Source: Marivivens aquimaris
Lineage (GTDB): Bacteria; Pseudomonadota; Alphaproteobacteria; Rhodobacterales; Rhodobacteraceae
Assembly: GCF_015220045.1 (NCBI RefSeq)
Contig: NZ_JADBGB010000002.1
Span: 1 to 64,000, forward strand
Direction: 5' to 3'
Length of the DNA: 64,000 nucleotides
Positions 11,039-19,170 of the stretch are shown here, in pieces. Within the stretch, counting starts at the first letter, position 1. Every line of letters starts with the position of its first letter. Made by a program: the position numbers and the translations under genes. The notes beneath the pieces were generated by a model that saw nothing but the letters and a program-made list of their open reading frames with translations, had not been told where the DNA came from and did not search any database.

Positions 11039-12109
11039 ATGTCAGACGTCGGATACAAACATGTCACCGGAGACGGTCTGGTGTACGGCACAGCCGGCAT
11101 GGACCTGATGACGGGCGGGCTTGGCGACTACACGCTCTGCGGTTTCGACAGCGACGACGTGATGACTGCCGGAGCGGGGCACGATCTGCTTGATGGCGGC
11201 GCGGGTAACGATCTGCTTATGGCGCACAATGGCGACGCCGAGGGCGATACGCTTTACGGTGGCGTCGGCGACGATACCCTGAGCGTTTCCAGCTACAGCG
11301 ATGCACGCGGTAAAAGCGCCGCTGGTCATGTGCTGATGGGCGATGACGGTGATGACACCTTCGACGGCACGGGCGCGGGCCACGAATACTATGGCGGCGC
11401 AGGCGATGACCATTTCGATATCTATGACGGCCTGATTGTCGACGGCGGTGCGGATGACGATTACATCCAAGCTTATTATGTGCAGTCGGTTTTCGGCGGC
11501 ACTGGCAATGACACGATCCGCGGCACCGAAGTCGCTAAGATCTTTGGCGGCGAAGGTGACGACTTCATCTTTGCGATGGACGGCAAGCTGCTGGATAGCG
11601 GCAGTGGTCATGATGACGTCCAGGTCAGCTATTTCAAAAAGGTGCAAGCCGGTGACGGTGACGACTCCATTTCTGTCTCCGAGACGAAAAAGGTCATGGC
11701 CGGAGCAGGCGATGACTTTGTTTCTGCTTATCAGGTGAAGGTCCTTCTCGGCGGTAGCGGTGATGACGTTATCGAAACCGAGGCCGTCAAAAAGGTCGAT
11801 GGCGGCGACGGTAACGACACGATCTACCTCTCGTCGGTGTCGAAAGCGTCCGGCGGTGCAGGTGACGACCATTTCATCTTTTTGGGCGGGTCGAAGAAAG
11901 TCGTTATCGATGGTGGTGCGGGTGTCGATACGGTTGATCTGACTGCGATCGATATTTCGCCCGACTCCGATGTCCGCGTGAAAGAACTCAAGAACGGTTG
12001 GAAGGTCTGGGACGGCGATCATACCGTGATCCTCAAAGACATCGAACACGTCGAAGTGCCGACCGGCGGCACCATCACGCTCGACGATCTGGTCGACTTC
12101 TTCGGCTAA
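11039..12109 (+). CDS. RTX-like calcium-binding beta-roll protein
   Basis: A 356-residue acidic protein made almost wholly of Asp/Gly-rich beta-roll repeats (GGxGDD-type), the hallmark of hemolysin-type calcium-binding proteins that fold outside the cell on binding Ca2+. There is no N-terminal signal peptide, as expected for type I secretion, whose signal sits at the C terminus (here LEHVEVP...LDDLVDFFG-like acidic/hydrophobic end). Between about residues 195 and 300 the coils are unusual: one GDGDD-type turn per 16-18 residues, most starting with Lys-Val. No catalytic domain is seen and no type I secretion genes are adjacent. ATG at 11039 chosen; an upstream in-frame TTG at 11012 is less likely. 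Confidence 0.85.
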   Translation: MSDVGYKHVTGDGLVYGTAGMDLMTGGLGDYTLCGFDSDDVMTAGAGHDLLDGGAGNDLLMAHNGDAEGDTLYGGVGDDTLSVSSYSDARGKSAAGHVLMGDDGDDTFDGTGAGHEYYGGAGDDHFDIYDGLIVDGGADDDYIQAYYVQSVFGGTGNDTIRGTEVAKIFGGEGDDFIFAMDGKLLDSGSGHDDVQVSYFKKVQAGDGDDSISVSETKKVMAGAGDDFVSAYQVKVLLGGSGDDVIETEAVKKVDGGDGNDTIYLSSVSKASGGAGDDHFIFLGGSKKVVIDGGAGVDTVDLTAIDISPDSDVRVKELKNGWKVWDGDHTVILKDIEHVEVPTGGTITLDDLVDFFG

Positions 12110-12169
12110 CACACGAAACGGTTGCAACATGTTCTGCGCCGCTCCAGTCTGGACGGCGGAGGACTCATT

Positions 12170-13054
12170 ATGCTCAGACCCAATGCCAAGACCCGCCGCT
12201 TGCGGGATGACCTCATTTGCGAGTTGGTCATCATCGACAGCGAAAGTGGCGAGACGGAAATCCTGTACGACAGTACTGCGCTGATCGAGGCACCGAACTG
12301 GTCGCCTTGCGGGAAGTGGATCGTCTACAACGCGGATGGGCGGCTGTGGCGGATGGCCGTTGACGGGTCGGAGGGGCCGCTGCGGATCGACACGGGCGAT
12401 GTGCAGGACTGGAACAACGATCACGTCATCTCGGTGGACGGCAGCACGATCTACGGGTCGGTGAACGACGGCCACATCTACGCAGTGCCGTTCGAGGGGG
12501 GCAGCCCTCGCCGCGTGACCGAGGATCGCGGCTGGAACTACTACCTTCACGGCGTCGGTGCGGACGATACGCTGGCCTATGTGGCGCTGGAGTTCTCACC
12601 GCTCGTGACCCGTATTCATCTGCTGGGGCAGGAGGACATCCAGCTGACCGATGGCGCCTATCCCGTCGACGGCCCTGAATTCTCACCGGATGGTAAGCAT
12701 ATTTGGTACAACGGCGAAGCGCCCGAACGGGTCGCTGGACATGCGCAGGTCTACCGCATGGACCGCGATGGTGGGAACGTCGTGCAGATGACCGGTGGGG
12801 AGCGGGTGAACTGGTTTCCGCATGTCTCGCCCGATGGCACGAAGGTCAGCTACATCAGCTATCCGGCGGGCACGCTCGGGCATCCTGCGGACAAGGATGT
12901 GCAGATCAGGTTGATGGATATCGACGGCACGAACGACCGTTTGCTCGACAGCTTCAACGGCGGGCAAGGGACGATCAATGTCAATAGCTGGGCCCCTGAC
13001 AGCCGCCGTTTCGCCTACGTGCGTTATCCTTCGGCGGTCGGTACCACACCGTGA
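12170..13054 (+). CDS. TolB-like beta-propeller (PD40 repeat) protein
   Basis: A 294-residue protein with repeated PD40/WD40-like blades: APNWSPCGKWIVYNADGRLWRM, GPEFSPDGKHIWYNG, FPHVSPDGTKVSYISYP, and SWAPDSRRFAYVRYP near the end. Such propellers bind proteins or carbohydrates; no enzyme motif is visible. It lacks a signal peptide, so it is probably cytoplasmic, unlike true TolB. GGAGGACT ahead of the ATG at 12170 decides the start over a TTG at 12122. The 3' end overlaps the convergent receiver gene by 31 bp. Confidence 0.8.
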   Translation: MLRPNAKTRRLRDDLICELVIIDSESGETEILYDSTALIEAPNWSPCGKWIVYNADGRLWRMAVDGSEGPLRIDTGDVQDWNNDHVISVDGSTIYGSVNDGHIYAVPFEGGSPRRVTEDRGWNYYLHGVGADDTLAYVALEFSPLVTRIHLLGQEDIQLTDGAYPVDGPEFSPDGKHIWYNGEAPERVAGHAQVYRMDRDGGNVVQMTGGERVNWFPHVSPDGTKVSYISYPAGTLGHPADKDVQIRLMDIDGTNDRLLDSFNGGQGTINVNSWAPDSRRFAYVRYPSAVGTTP

Positions 13055-13422
13055 GCCTTGGCGATTGCGGTGACGAAGGCTGATTTGAACGTCGCCACTG
13101 CAGCGGGCTTGGCCGTGAACTCTGCATAGGGGTAGCGTGCCATCAGGTCCGCGCGTTGGCCGTGGCCACTGTGGAACACGATCGCCGTGCCTGCGTCGCG
13201 TAGTTGCGGCACGAGCACGGTGGACTCGCCGTCCGGAAGATTGAGGTCCAGCACAGCAATATCGAATTTCTGCTGCGCGAGCGCTTCGCGGGCCTGTTCG
13301 ATGTCAAAGGCGCAGACCACCGACTTGGCGCCGCAGGACGAAATCAGCATTTCGAGGTCAAAGCTGATGAGCGCTTCGTCCTCAAGGATGAGTACATCCA
13401 GATCTCGCGAAAAATTGGGCAT
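13024..13422 (-). CDS. Stand-alone receiver-domain response regulator
   Basis: A 132-residue single CheY-like domain without an output domain. The acidic pocket is LILEDEAL (Asp15), the phospho-acceptor is Asp59 in IAVLDLNLPDG, the switch Ser85 lies in VFHSGHG and the conserved Lys105 in FTAKPAA. It starts 2 bp after the stop of the large CheB/CheR/HWE kinase and is surely co-translated with it, so that kinase is the likely partner. Output may be by phosphate sink or protein contact, as for single-domain regulators of alphaproteobacterial stress pathways (inference). Confidence 0.9.
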   Translation of the reverse strand: MPNFSRDLDVLILEDEALISFDLEMLISSCGAKSVVCAFDIEQAREALAQQKFDIAVLDLNLPDGESTVLVPQLRDAGTAIVFHSGHGQRADLMARYPYAEFTAKPAAVATFKSAFVTAIAKAHGVVPTAEG

Positions 13423-13424
13423 GA

Positions 13425-16400
13425 TCAGTCCCTTATTGTGATCGTGAGTCTGATATTTAGTCCGGTTGGCTTCCAGTCAAATTCTATATCGCCGCCAAGC
13501 TGACGAAGGCTTTGCGTGATGAGCCGCGAGCCAAAGCCGGACTTGTCCGGCTCGCCTTCGACCTTCGCCCCATGTTCCGACCAGCTGAGCGTCAGGAGGT
13601 TGCCTTCGCGGCTGTAGTCGATCTCCAGATAGCCGTCGGGCTGAGCCAGCGAGCCGTATTTGATCGCGTTGGTCAGCAGCTCGTGCAGGATCAGACCAAG
13701 CGGCGTCAGCGTGGCCGTCGGCAGCGGCTGGTCGCTGTCTGGTAGGATGACATTGTTGTCCGTGGTCACGGGGCGGAACATGTTCACGAGAAGGCTGCGC
13801 AGGCTGACCATCCGCAGATCGCGATTGTTCTGGGTCAGCTCGTAAGCGCGGCCAAGTCCCGCGATGCGGTCCTTCAGAGTGGCGACAAGCTCGAGTTTGG
13901 AGTCGCTCTCCATGTCGGTGATCGTGGTCAGGGCAGAGATCACAGCGAACAGGTTCTTCACGCGGTGGTTCATCTCGCGCACGAGCAAATCCTGACGGAT
14001 CGAGGCTTCCTGCTGGGCGGTGATGTCGTAGTTCACACCGATGAGGCGCGGACCTTCGTCGCTGTCGAACCGGCGGCCAAGGCCCTTGATCCAACGGGCT
14101 TCGCCGCGTTGGGTGCGGACGCGGAACTGGTGCTCGAACGGCAGGCCGGCCACCACGGTTTTTTCGAACTTCGACCGGAGTTCAGCAAGATCTTCGGTTA
14201 GAACTTTTTCAAAGAACGCCTCCATGTTGTGGGCGTCCGATGGCTGGACGTCGAACAGGTCGAGCAGGCGTTCGTCCGAGATGAACTCTTCCGTTTCCGG
14301 CGCGTATTCCCAGACGCCGATCTTCGCGCCCGACAGCGCAAAGGCGAGGCGTTCGGACTTCAGGCCGAGCGACGCTTCGAGCAGCTTCAATTCGGACACG
14401 TCGTTCAGAACGATCACAGCGCCGCCGCCTTCGAGGTGGCTGGTGCTCTTGTAAGGCAGGCACCGCATCATGAAATAGCGCGCTTCGTTCTCGAGGCGTA
14501 CGATCTGGACGTAGGACTTTTTCTCATTGATGGCGCGGTCAATGACGCTCTTGATATCGACCTTGTCGATCAGCGAACGCACATCGGTCAGCGGGCGGCC
14601 CACGTCGCCGGCTTGCAGGCGGAAAGCAGCGGTGGCGGCATTGGTGAACACGCGCACGCGAGATTCTGCGTCCAGCACCACAATGCCAAGCTGGGTCGAG
14701 CGCAGAATGTTGTCGAGGTCGTCATTCGCCACGGCGATTTCGTCGAGCTTGGTTTTCAGCTCTTCGTTGGCGGTCTCCAGTTCCTCGTTCGCGGACTGGA
14801 GCTCCTCGTTCATCGACATCATCTCTTCGTTGGAGCTTTTCAGCTCCTCGTTCGCCGTCTCCAGTTCCTCGACGGTGATGCGCAGTTCGTGGCGCAGCTT
14901 GGTCAGGTCGTTTTCCAGACGGGCAGAGCGGCTGTCGTCAGGGGTCCGCTGCACGAATTTCTTGGAGTACTGCGCCTTGAACTCGCCCTCGTCGACGAAG
15001 ACCAGCGCGACTTGCTCATCAGGCGTCAGGCGCGAGTAGAGCGTGATCTGCTGGACGCCGAACGGCGATCTGACCTCAATGCCCTCCATCGCGATGCCCT
15101 CGCCGCGGTCGAGGGTGGCTTCGATGACCTCGCCGACGACTTCGGCCAGTCCGGGACGTGCCAGCAGACTAATCGCCTGGCGCGTCTCGCCGGGGGCGGA
15201 TTGCAGGTAGACCGACAGCTCGCCCGAGCTTTCAATGATCTGACCTTCCTCGTCCACGATGACGAAGGGAGGCGCGAAAGCTTCGCGGATCGCGGTCAGG
15301 TTTGGACTGTCGAAATGGTTATAGCGGCCCGCTTTGCGCTGCGCCTTTTGCAATTTCGTTTCGCGGTTCGTCGCAGAGAAAAGCGTCAGCGGCATACCAC
15401 TACCCGCGACAGAGGTGTCGCCGATCCGTTGGAAAATACGTGCCTTCTGGTTCAGTGCGCGGAACAGTTCGGTCTTTTTCGAGATGCCTTCGGACGGCCC
15501 GAGGAACAGGTATCCGTCAGGGCGGAGCGCATAATGGAACAGCGGGATAATTTTATCCTGCAGATCACTGTCCATATAAATCAGCATGTTACGGCAGCTG
15601 ATCAGGTCCAGCTTGCTGAACGGCGGATCCTTGATCAGCGAATGCACGGAAAAGCGGACCATGTCACGGATCTGCGGCGCGATCTGGAACGAGCCTGTAT
15701 TCCCGATGATGAAACTGTCGCGGAACCGTTCGGGAAGATCGACAATGGCGGCGGCGCTATAACGACCCTCGCGCGCGATTTCGATCATCGAGCGGTCGAT
15801 GTCGGTCGCAAACACCTGAATGCGGCCGCGATATTTGTATTCCCGCGCCGCTTCGTTGAGCAGCATGGCAATCGTGTAAGGTTCCTGACCGCTCGAACAG
15901 CCGGGCACCCAGACACGGATTTCACCCTGCGATGCAGGCTGCTTGACGATCGGTTCGATGACCTCGGTCCGCAGCTTTTCGAAATATTCGGGGTCGCGGA
16001 AAAACGCGGTGACATTGATTAGCAGCTCCTCAATGAGGGCTTCCGCTTCGGTGTCTTCTTGGCGCAAACGGTCCACGTAGTCTTCAACTTTGGTCAAGTG
16101 CAGAATTTGCATCCGGCGGGCGATCCGGCGTAGCATCGTCGGGGATTTGTAGCCCGCAAAATCGAGACCGCATTTGTCGTTGATCAACTCACAGATGATC
16201 GGCAGGCGGTTAAATAGCTCGCGCGACTGGCCGATGATCCAGCGATCTTTGCTCTGTTTGAAAAAGCGCGAGATTTCCGGCAGCATCCGGTCGGGCGGCA
16301 GGATGAGGTCAAGTTGCCCCGTAGAAATCGCCGCGTTTGGCATCCCGTCATATTTCGCAGTGGAGGGGTCCTGCGCAATGCACAGCCCGCCGGTGGAGCG

Positions 16401-16877
16401 GATCGTGCGCAAACCCAGAGAGCCGTCAGTCCCCGTGCCCGACAGGATCACACCGCAGGCCATTTCGCCTTGGGCTTGGGCCAGCGAACGCATGAATTCG
16501 TCGATGGGACGCCGCACGCCGCGGGGTTCTTCCAAAGGCACAAGGTGTAGGCGCCCGTTGCGAAGCTCGATCATGAACCCCGGTGGAGCGATGTAGACGT
16601 TGTCGCGCTCGACCAGATCACCGTCTTCGATCTGCTGGACGGGCAGGTCGGTGACGCGGCTCATAAGCTCGGTCAGCAATGACTTGTGGTTGGGATCAAG
16701 GTGCTGGACAACGATATAGGCCATGCCTGCGTCCGCCTCTGCGGTCGCAAAGACTGTCGACATCGCTTCCAGCCCGCCTGCGGACGCGCCGACCCCGACG
16801 ATGGGGAAGTCGAACATCGGCTGGACGATCTGATCTGGATCACCCTTTTTGTCGTGGTCCACGATACCCTCACACAT
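13425..16877 (-). CDS. CheB-CheR-PAS-HWE hybrid sensor histidine kinase
   Basis: A 1,150-residue multidomain signalling protein. Order: CheB-type methylesterase (about 20-205; GASAGGLEAM, QHLDPNH, SGTGTDGS), CheR-type methyltransferase (about 215-490; RIARRM, VWVPGCSSGQEPYT, ATDIDRSMI, CRNMLIY), a linker with a PAS-like stretch, a coiled coil of ETANEEL heptads (about 650-715), two PAS domains, and an HWE-family kinase core. Predicted phospho-His is His971 in REMNHRVKNLF; the N box is HELLTNAIKYG and the WSE motif near residue 1099 marks the HWE subfamily. No receiver is fused; the downstream 132-residue receiver supplies one. Confidence 0.93.
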   Translation of the reverse strand: MCEGIVDHDKKGDPDQIVQPMFDFPIVGVGASAGGLEAMSTVFATAEADAGMAYIVVQHLDPNHKSLLTELMSRVTDLPVQQIEDGDLVERDNVYIAPPGFMIELRNGRLHLVPLEEPRGVRRPIDEFMRSLAQAQGEMACGVILSGTGTDGSLGLRTIRSTGGLCIAQDPSTAKYDGMPNAAISTGQLDLILPPDRMLPEISRFFKQSKDRWIIGQSRELFNRLPIICELINDKCGLDFAGYKSPTMLRRIARRMQILHLTKVEDYVDRLRQEDTEAEALIEELLINVTAFFRDPEYFEKLRTEVIEPIVKQPASQGEIRVWVPGCSSGQEPYTIAMLLNEAAREYKYRGRIQVFATDIDRSMIEIAREGRYSAAAIVDLPERFRDSFIIGNTGSFQIAPQIRDMVRFSVHSLIKDPPFSKLDLISCRNMLIYMDSDLQDKIIPLFHYALRPDGYLFLGPSEGISKKTELFRALNQKARIFQRIGDTSVAGSGMPLTLFSATNRETKLQKAQRKAGRYNHFDSPNLTAIREAFAPPFVIVDEEGQIIESSGELSVYLQSAPGETRQAISLLARPGLAEVVGEVIEATLDRGEGIAMEGIEVRSPFGVQQITLYSRLTPDEQVALVFVDEGEFKAQYSKKFVQRTPDDSRSARLENDLTKLRHELRITVEELETANEELKSSNEEMMSMNEELQSANEELETANEELKTKLDEIAVANDDLDNILRSTQLGIVVLDAESRVRVFTNAATAAFRLQAGDVGRPLTDVRSLIDKVDIKSVIDRAINEKKSYVQIVRLENEARYFMMRCLPYKSTSHLEGGGAVIVLNDVSELKLLEASLGLKSERLAFALSGAKIGVWEYAPETEEFISDERLLDLFDVQPSDAHNMEAFFEKVLTEDLAELRSKFEKTVVAGLPFEHQFRVRTQRGEARWIKGLGRRFDSDEGPRLIGVNYDITAQQEASIRQDLLVREMNHRVKNLFAVISALTTITDMESDSKLELVATLKDRIAGLGRAYELTQNNRDLRMVSLRSLLVNMFRPVTTDNNVILPDSDQPLPTATLTPLGLILHELLTNAIKYGSLAQPDGYLEIDYSREGNLLTLSWSEHGAKVEGEPDKSGFGSRLITQSLRQLGGDIEFDWKPTGLNIRLTITIRD

Positions 16878-16982
16878 TGGTCGTCTTTGCCTTGTCAGCG
16901 AACTCTGAACTCAGCGCAGAAGAAAGTCAAACGTTCGCTCCACAACCTATGGGGCAGTAGATTGCCGCAGGTGTGGAAATCG

Positions 16983-18878
16983 TCAGAGTGCCGTTTTCGG
17001 CAGGGTCATGCGGAACAGCATCCCGTTGCCTTGCAGATCGCTTTCGTAGCTGCCGCCAAGCTGGCGCACGATCATAAGATCGAGGAATTGCGAGCCGAAA
17101 CCGTCCTTGCCGCGTGCATCGACAGGATCGGCGCAGGTCTCGTGCCATTCGATAATCGCCTTGTCCCCGTCGATCATGCGGGCACTGACGTGCAGCTTGC
17201 CGCCCGGCGAACGGAAGGCGCCGTACTTCATCGCGTTCGTGCACAGCTCGTGGAAGATCAGCGGCAGGGAGGTCAGCGAACCAGGCGACAGGGGGATTTC
17301 GTCGACGGTAAATTTGATCTCGAAATCGCGGGTATCGCGGTATGGCTTGCACATCGCGTCGAGCAGCAGCTGCATCGACATATTCGACGTGGCTTGCAAC
17401 TCTTTGGAACGCATCCCGATGTCGACCATATCGTGCGCTGCGGCGAGCGCGTTGATACGGCCGCGCAGCACTTTGACGAACTCGTCTTTGTCGTCGATGC
17501 CGCGAGAGGTCATCGCGATCATGCCGCTGGTTAGCGCAAAGAGGTTCTTGATCCGGTGGTTCAGCTCGTGGAGCAGCGCTTCGCGGGACTCGGTTTTGAT
17601 GTGTTCTGCGGTGACGTTGCGCATCACGAGGATCGCGGAGTCGCCGCCCTTGAACACGCGCACCTCGTAGAAACTGTTCTGGCTGGTTTCAGTCACCAGC
17701 ACAGAGGGCTCGCCGGTCAGACGTGCCGTCTCGATTGCTTGGCGCAGGTCGTTGCGGAATGCCTCGGTCGCGTAATCGAGCATATCGACGAAGTTCTTGC
17801 CCGTGAAATACGAGATCGCGTCATCAATGTCGCAGGACAGCTTGGCGCTCTTCTGGAAGGCGGAGTTGAAGAAGACGATGTTGCCGTCCTCATCCAGTTC
17901 GACAATCGAGTCCGAAACAGAATGCAGGATGCGTTCAAGCTTGGTTTCCAGCGAGTTGATGGTCTGCTTCTGGCGCAGCGCATCTGTCACGTCGACGCCA
18001 GCGGCAATCGCGAGCGTGTCCGAACAGATGCGGCGCGACCACGAGTCGATCACGCGCTCGTCGCCATTGGCGGTTTCGAGCTTGAAAATCATCGAGTCGA
18101 CGGGCTGCTTCAGAAGCGCCGCTTTATAGAGCGGAAAATCTTCGGCTTTGACCGTGCTGCCGTCCATGTGGCGGGCGACGAGCTGATCGAGGTTGTTGAC
18201 CGTGCCGATCTTAGCGGTCTCTGCGTTGACCAGTTTGTCGATTTCGTCGTTCGAATAGAGGATGCGGCCCGTTTCGGTTTCGGCAATCATGATGCCAACG
18301 GGGACGGTGCGGATGATCTCGCGCAGCGACTTTTCAACAGCGTCGGCGCGCGAACGCTCCAGACGGCGACGGACCTCTGCCTCGACACCGCGCGCGACAA
18401 GAGCGACGGTTTCCAGATCGTCTTCGGTCCAGTCGCGCGGCTTGCTGTCGATGACGCAGAAGCTGCCCAGAACGGCACCGCCCGCATTGCGGATCGGATA
18501 GCCGAGGTAGGAGATCACATTCAGATCGACAATCGCGCCGTTGTTCTTGACCAGTTCATGTTCGCGCGCATCGTTGACGATCAGCGGCTTGTTCATCTCC
18601 ACGACGTGTTTGCAGAATGAATGGCTCAGCGGGGTTTCGCGGGTTTCGTTCCACGGCGCACCGAGGCCGGTCTGCGCCTTGAAGAACTGACGGTCGGCAT
18701 CGACCATCGACACAAGGCTCACCGGCACGTTCAGCAGGCGCGCACAGAGCTTCACCGCGTCGTCGAACACGTTTTCATCAAGGCGCGACAACATCCCCGC
18801 TTCGCGCATGTCGGACAGGCGCATACGGTTGGACAATTCACGCTCGGTGATAAACTTGATGAGGTTCACGTCAGGCAT
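16983..18878 (-). CDS. GAF-PAS HWE-family sensor histidine kinase
   Basis: A 631-residue soluble kinase with no membrane segment. A GAF domain fills about residues 25-165 (VSLVSMVDADRQFFKAQTG, SHSFCKHVVEMNKPLIVNDA, YLGYPIRNAGGAVLGSFCVID). Two PAS-like regions follow (about 185-310 and 315-430). The HWE core starts at HELNHRIKNLFAL with predicted phospho-His441, N box FHELCTNAMKYGAF, and the WHE tripeptide. The SHSFC...GSFCVIDS pattern is seen in many GAF domains of HWE kinases; a bound chromophore is not evident. It lies 105 bp upstream of the CheB/CheR/HWE kinase on the same strand. Confidence 0.92.
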   Translation of the reverse strand: MPDVNLIKFITERELSNRMRLSDMREAGMLSRLDENVFDDAVKLCARLLNVPVSLVSMVDADRQFFKAQTGLGAPWNETRETPLSHSFCKHVVEMNKPLIVNDAREHELVKNNGAIVDLNVISYLGYPIRNAGGAVLGSFCVIDSKPRDWTEDDLETVALVARGVEAEVRRRLERSRADAVEKSLREIIRTVPVGIMIAETETGRILYSNDEIDKLVNAETAKIGTVNNLDQLVARHMDGSTVKAEDFPLYKAALLKQPVDSMIFKLETANGDERVIDSWSRRICSDTLAIAAGVDVTDALRQKQTINSLETKLERILHSVSDSIVELDEDGNIVFFNSAFQKSAKLSCDIDDAISYFTGKNFVDMLDYATEAFRNDLRQAIETARLTGEPSVLVTETSQNSFYEVRVFKGGDSAILVMRNVTAEHIKTESREALLHELNHRIKNLFALTSGMIAMTSRGIDDKDEFVKVLRGRINALAAAHDMVDIGMRSKELQATSNMSMQLLLDAMCKPYRDTRDFEIKFTVDEIPLSPGSLTSLPLIFHELCTNAMKYGAFRSPGGKLHVSARMIDGDKAIIEWHETCADPVDARGKDGFGSQFLDLMIVRQLGGSYESDLQGNGMLFRMTLPKTAL

Positions 18879-19112
18879 AGGGGGTCCTCGTTCAAGGGCG
18901 CCGCCACGGATGTGTCAACGAGCAATGTTATTCAATAGCAGTAGCGCTTTATACTTTCGGATCATGCTGAAAATCAAACGCTGACGACCCAAAGTTGCTC
19001 ATAAAATACGTATTTTACATCTTTCATGAGAACGTGATTTCATGATGAGAGGTCGGGGTTGAGCGAAATGAGGAAAACCCCTCGCCCCAAGCGGTATTCC
19101 CTTGATTTGATC
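18879..19112. other. Intergenic region between HWE kinase and BCCT terminator
   Basis: Promoter region of the leftward kinase gene. It contains a perfect 16-bp palindrome (reported separately) and a second weaker inverted stretch with TCATGAG/TTCATGATGAG near 19025-19050. No gene is seen. Confidence 0.5.
19002..19017. promoter_or_regulatory. Perfect 16-bp palindrome TAAAATACGTATTTTA
   Basis: Perfect two-fold symmetry, 124 bp upstream of the kinase start. Such AT-rich symmetric sites are typical of dimeric regulator operators; the regulator is unknown. Confidence 0.4.
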
Positions 19113-19145
19113 ATAAAAACGGCCGGAGGACGAATCCTCCGGCCG
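19113..19145 (-). terminator. Rho-independent terminator of the BCCT transporter gene
   Basis: Perfect 11-bp stem CGGCCGGAGGA/TCCTCCGGCCG around CGAA; read leftward it is followed by five T (A-run 19115-19119). It lies about 25 bp past the stop codon. Confidence 0.9.
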
Positions 19146-19170
19146 CTCTCATTTTCGGATGTGCAGTGAC

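Noticed and set aside
14750..14880. Apparent DNA repeats around TCTTCGTTGGCGG/CTCCAGTTCCTCGTTCG
   Set aside because: They encode ETANEEL-type coiled-coil heptads of the kinase and are not a separate repeat element.
14229..16022. 597-codon open frame antisense to the CheB/CheR/HWE kinase
   Set aside because: Shadow frame; the kinase on the other strand has complete catalytic motifs.
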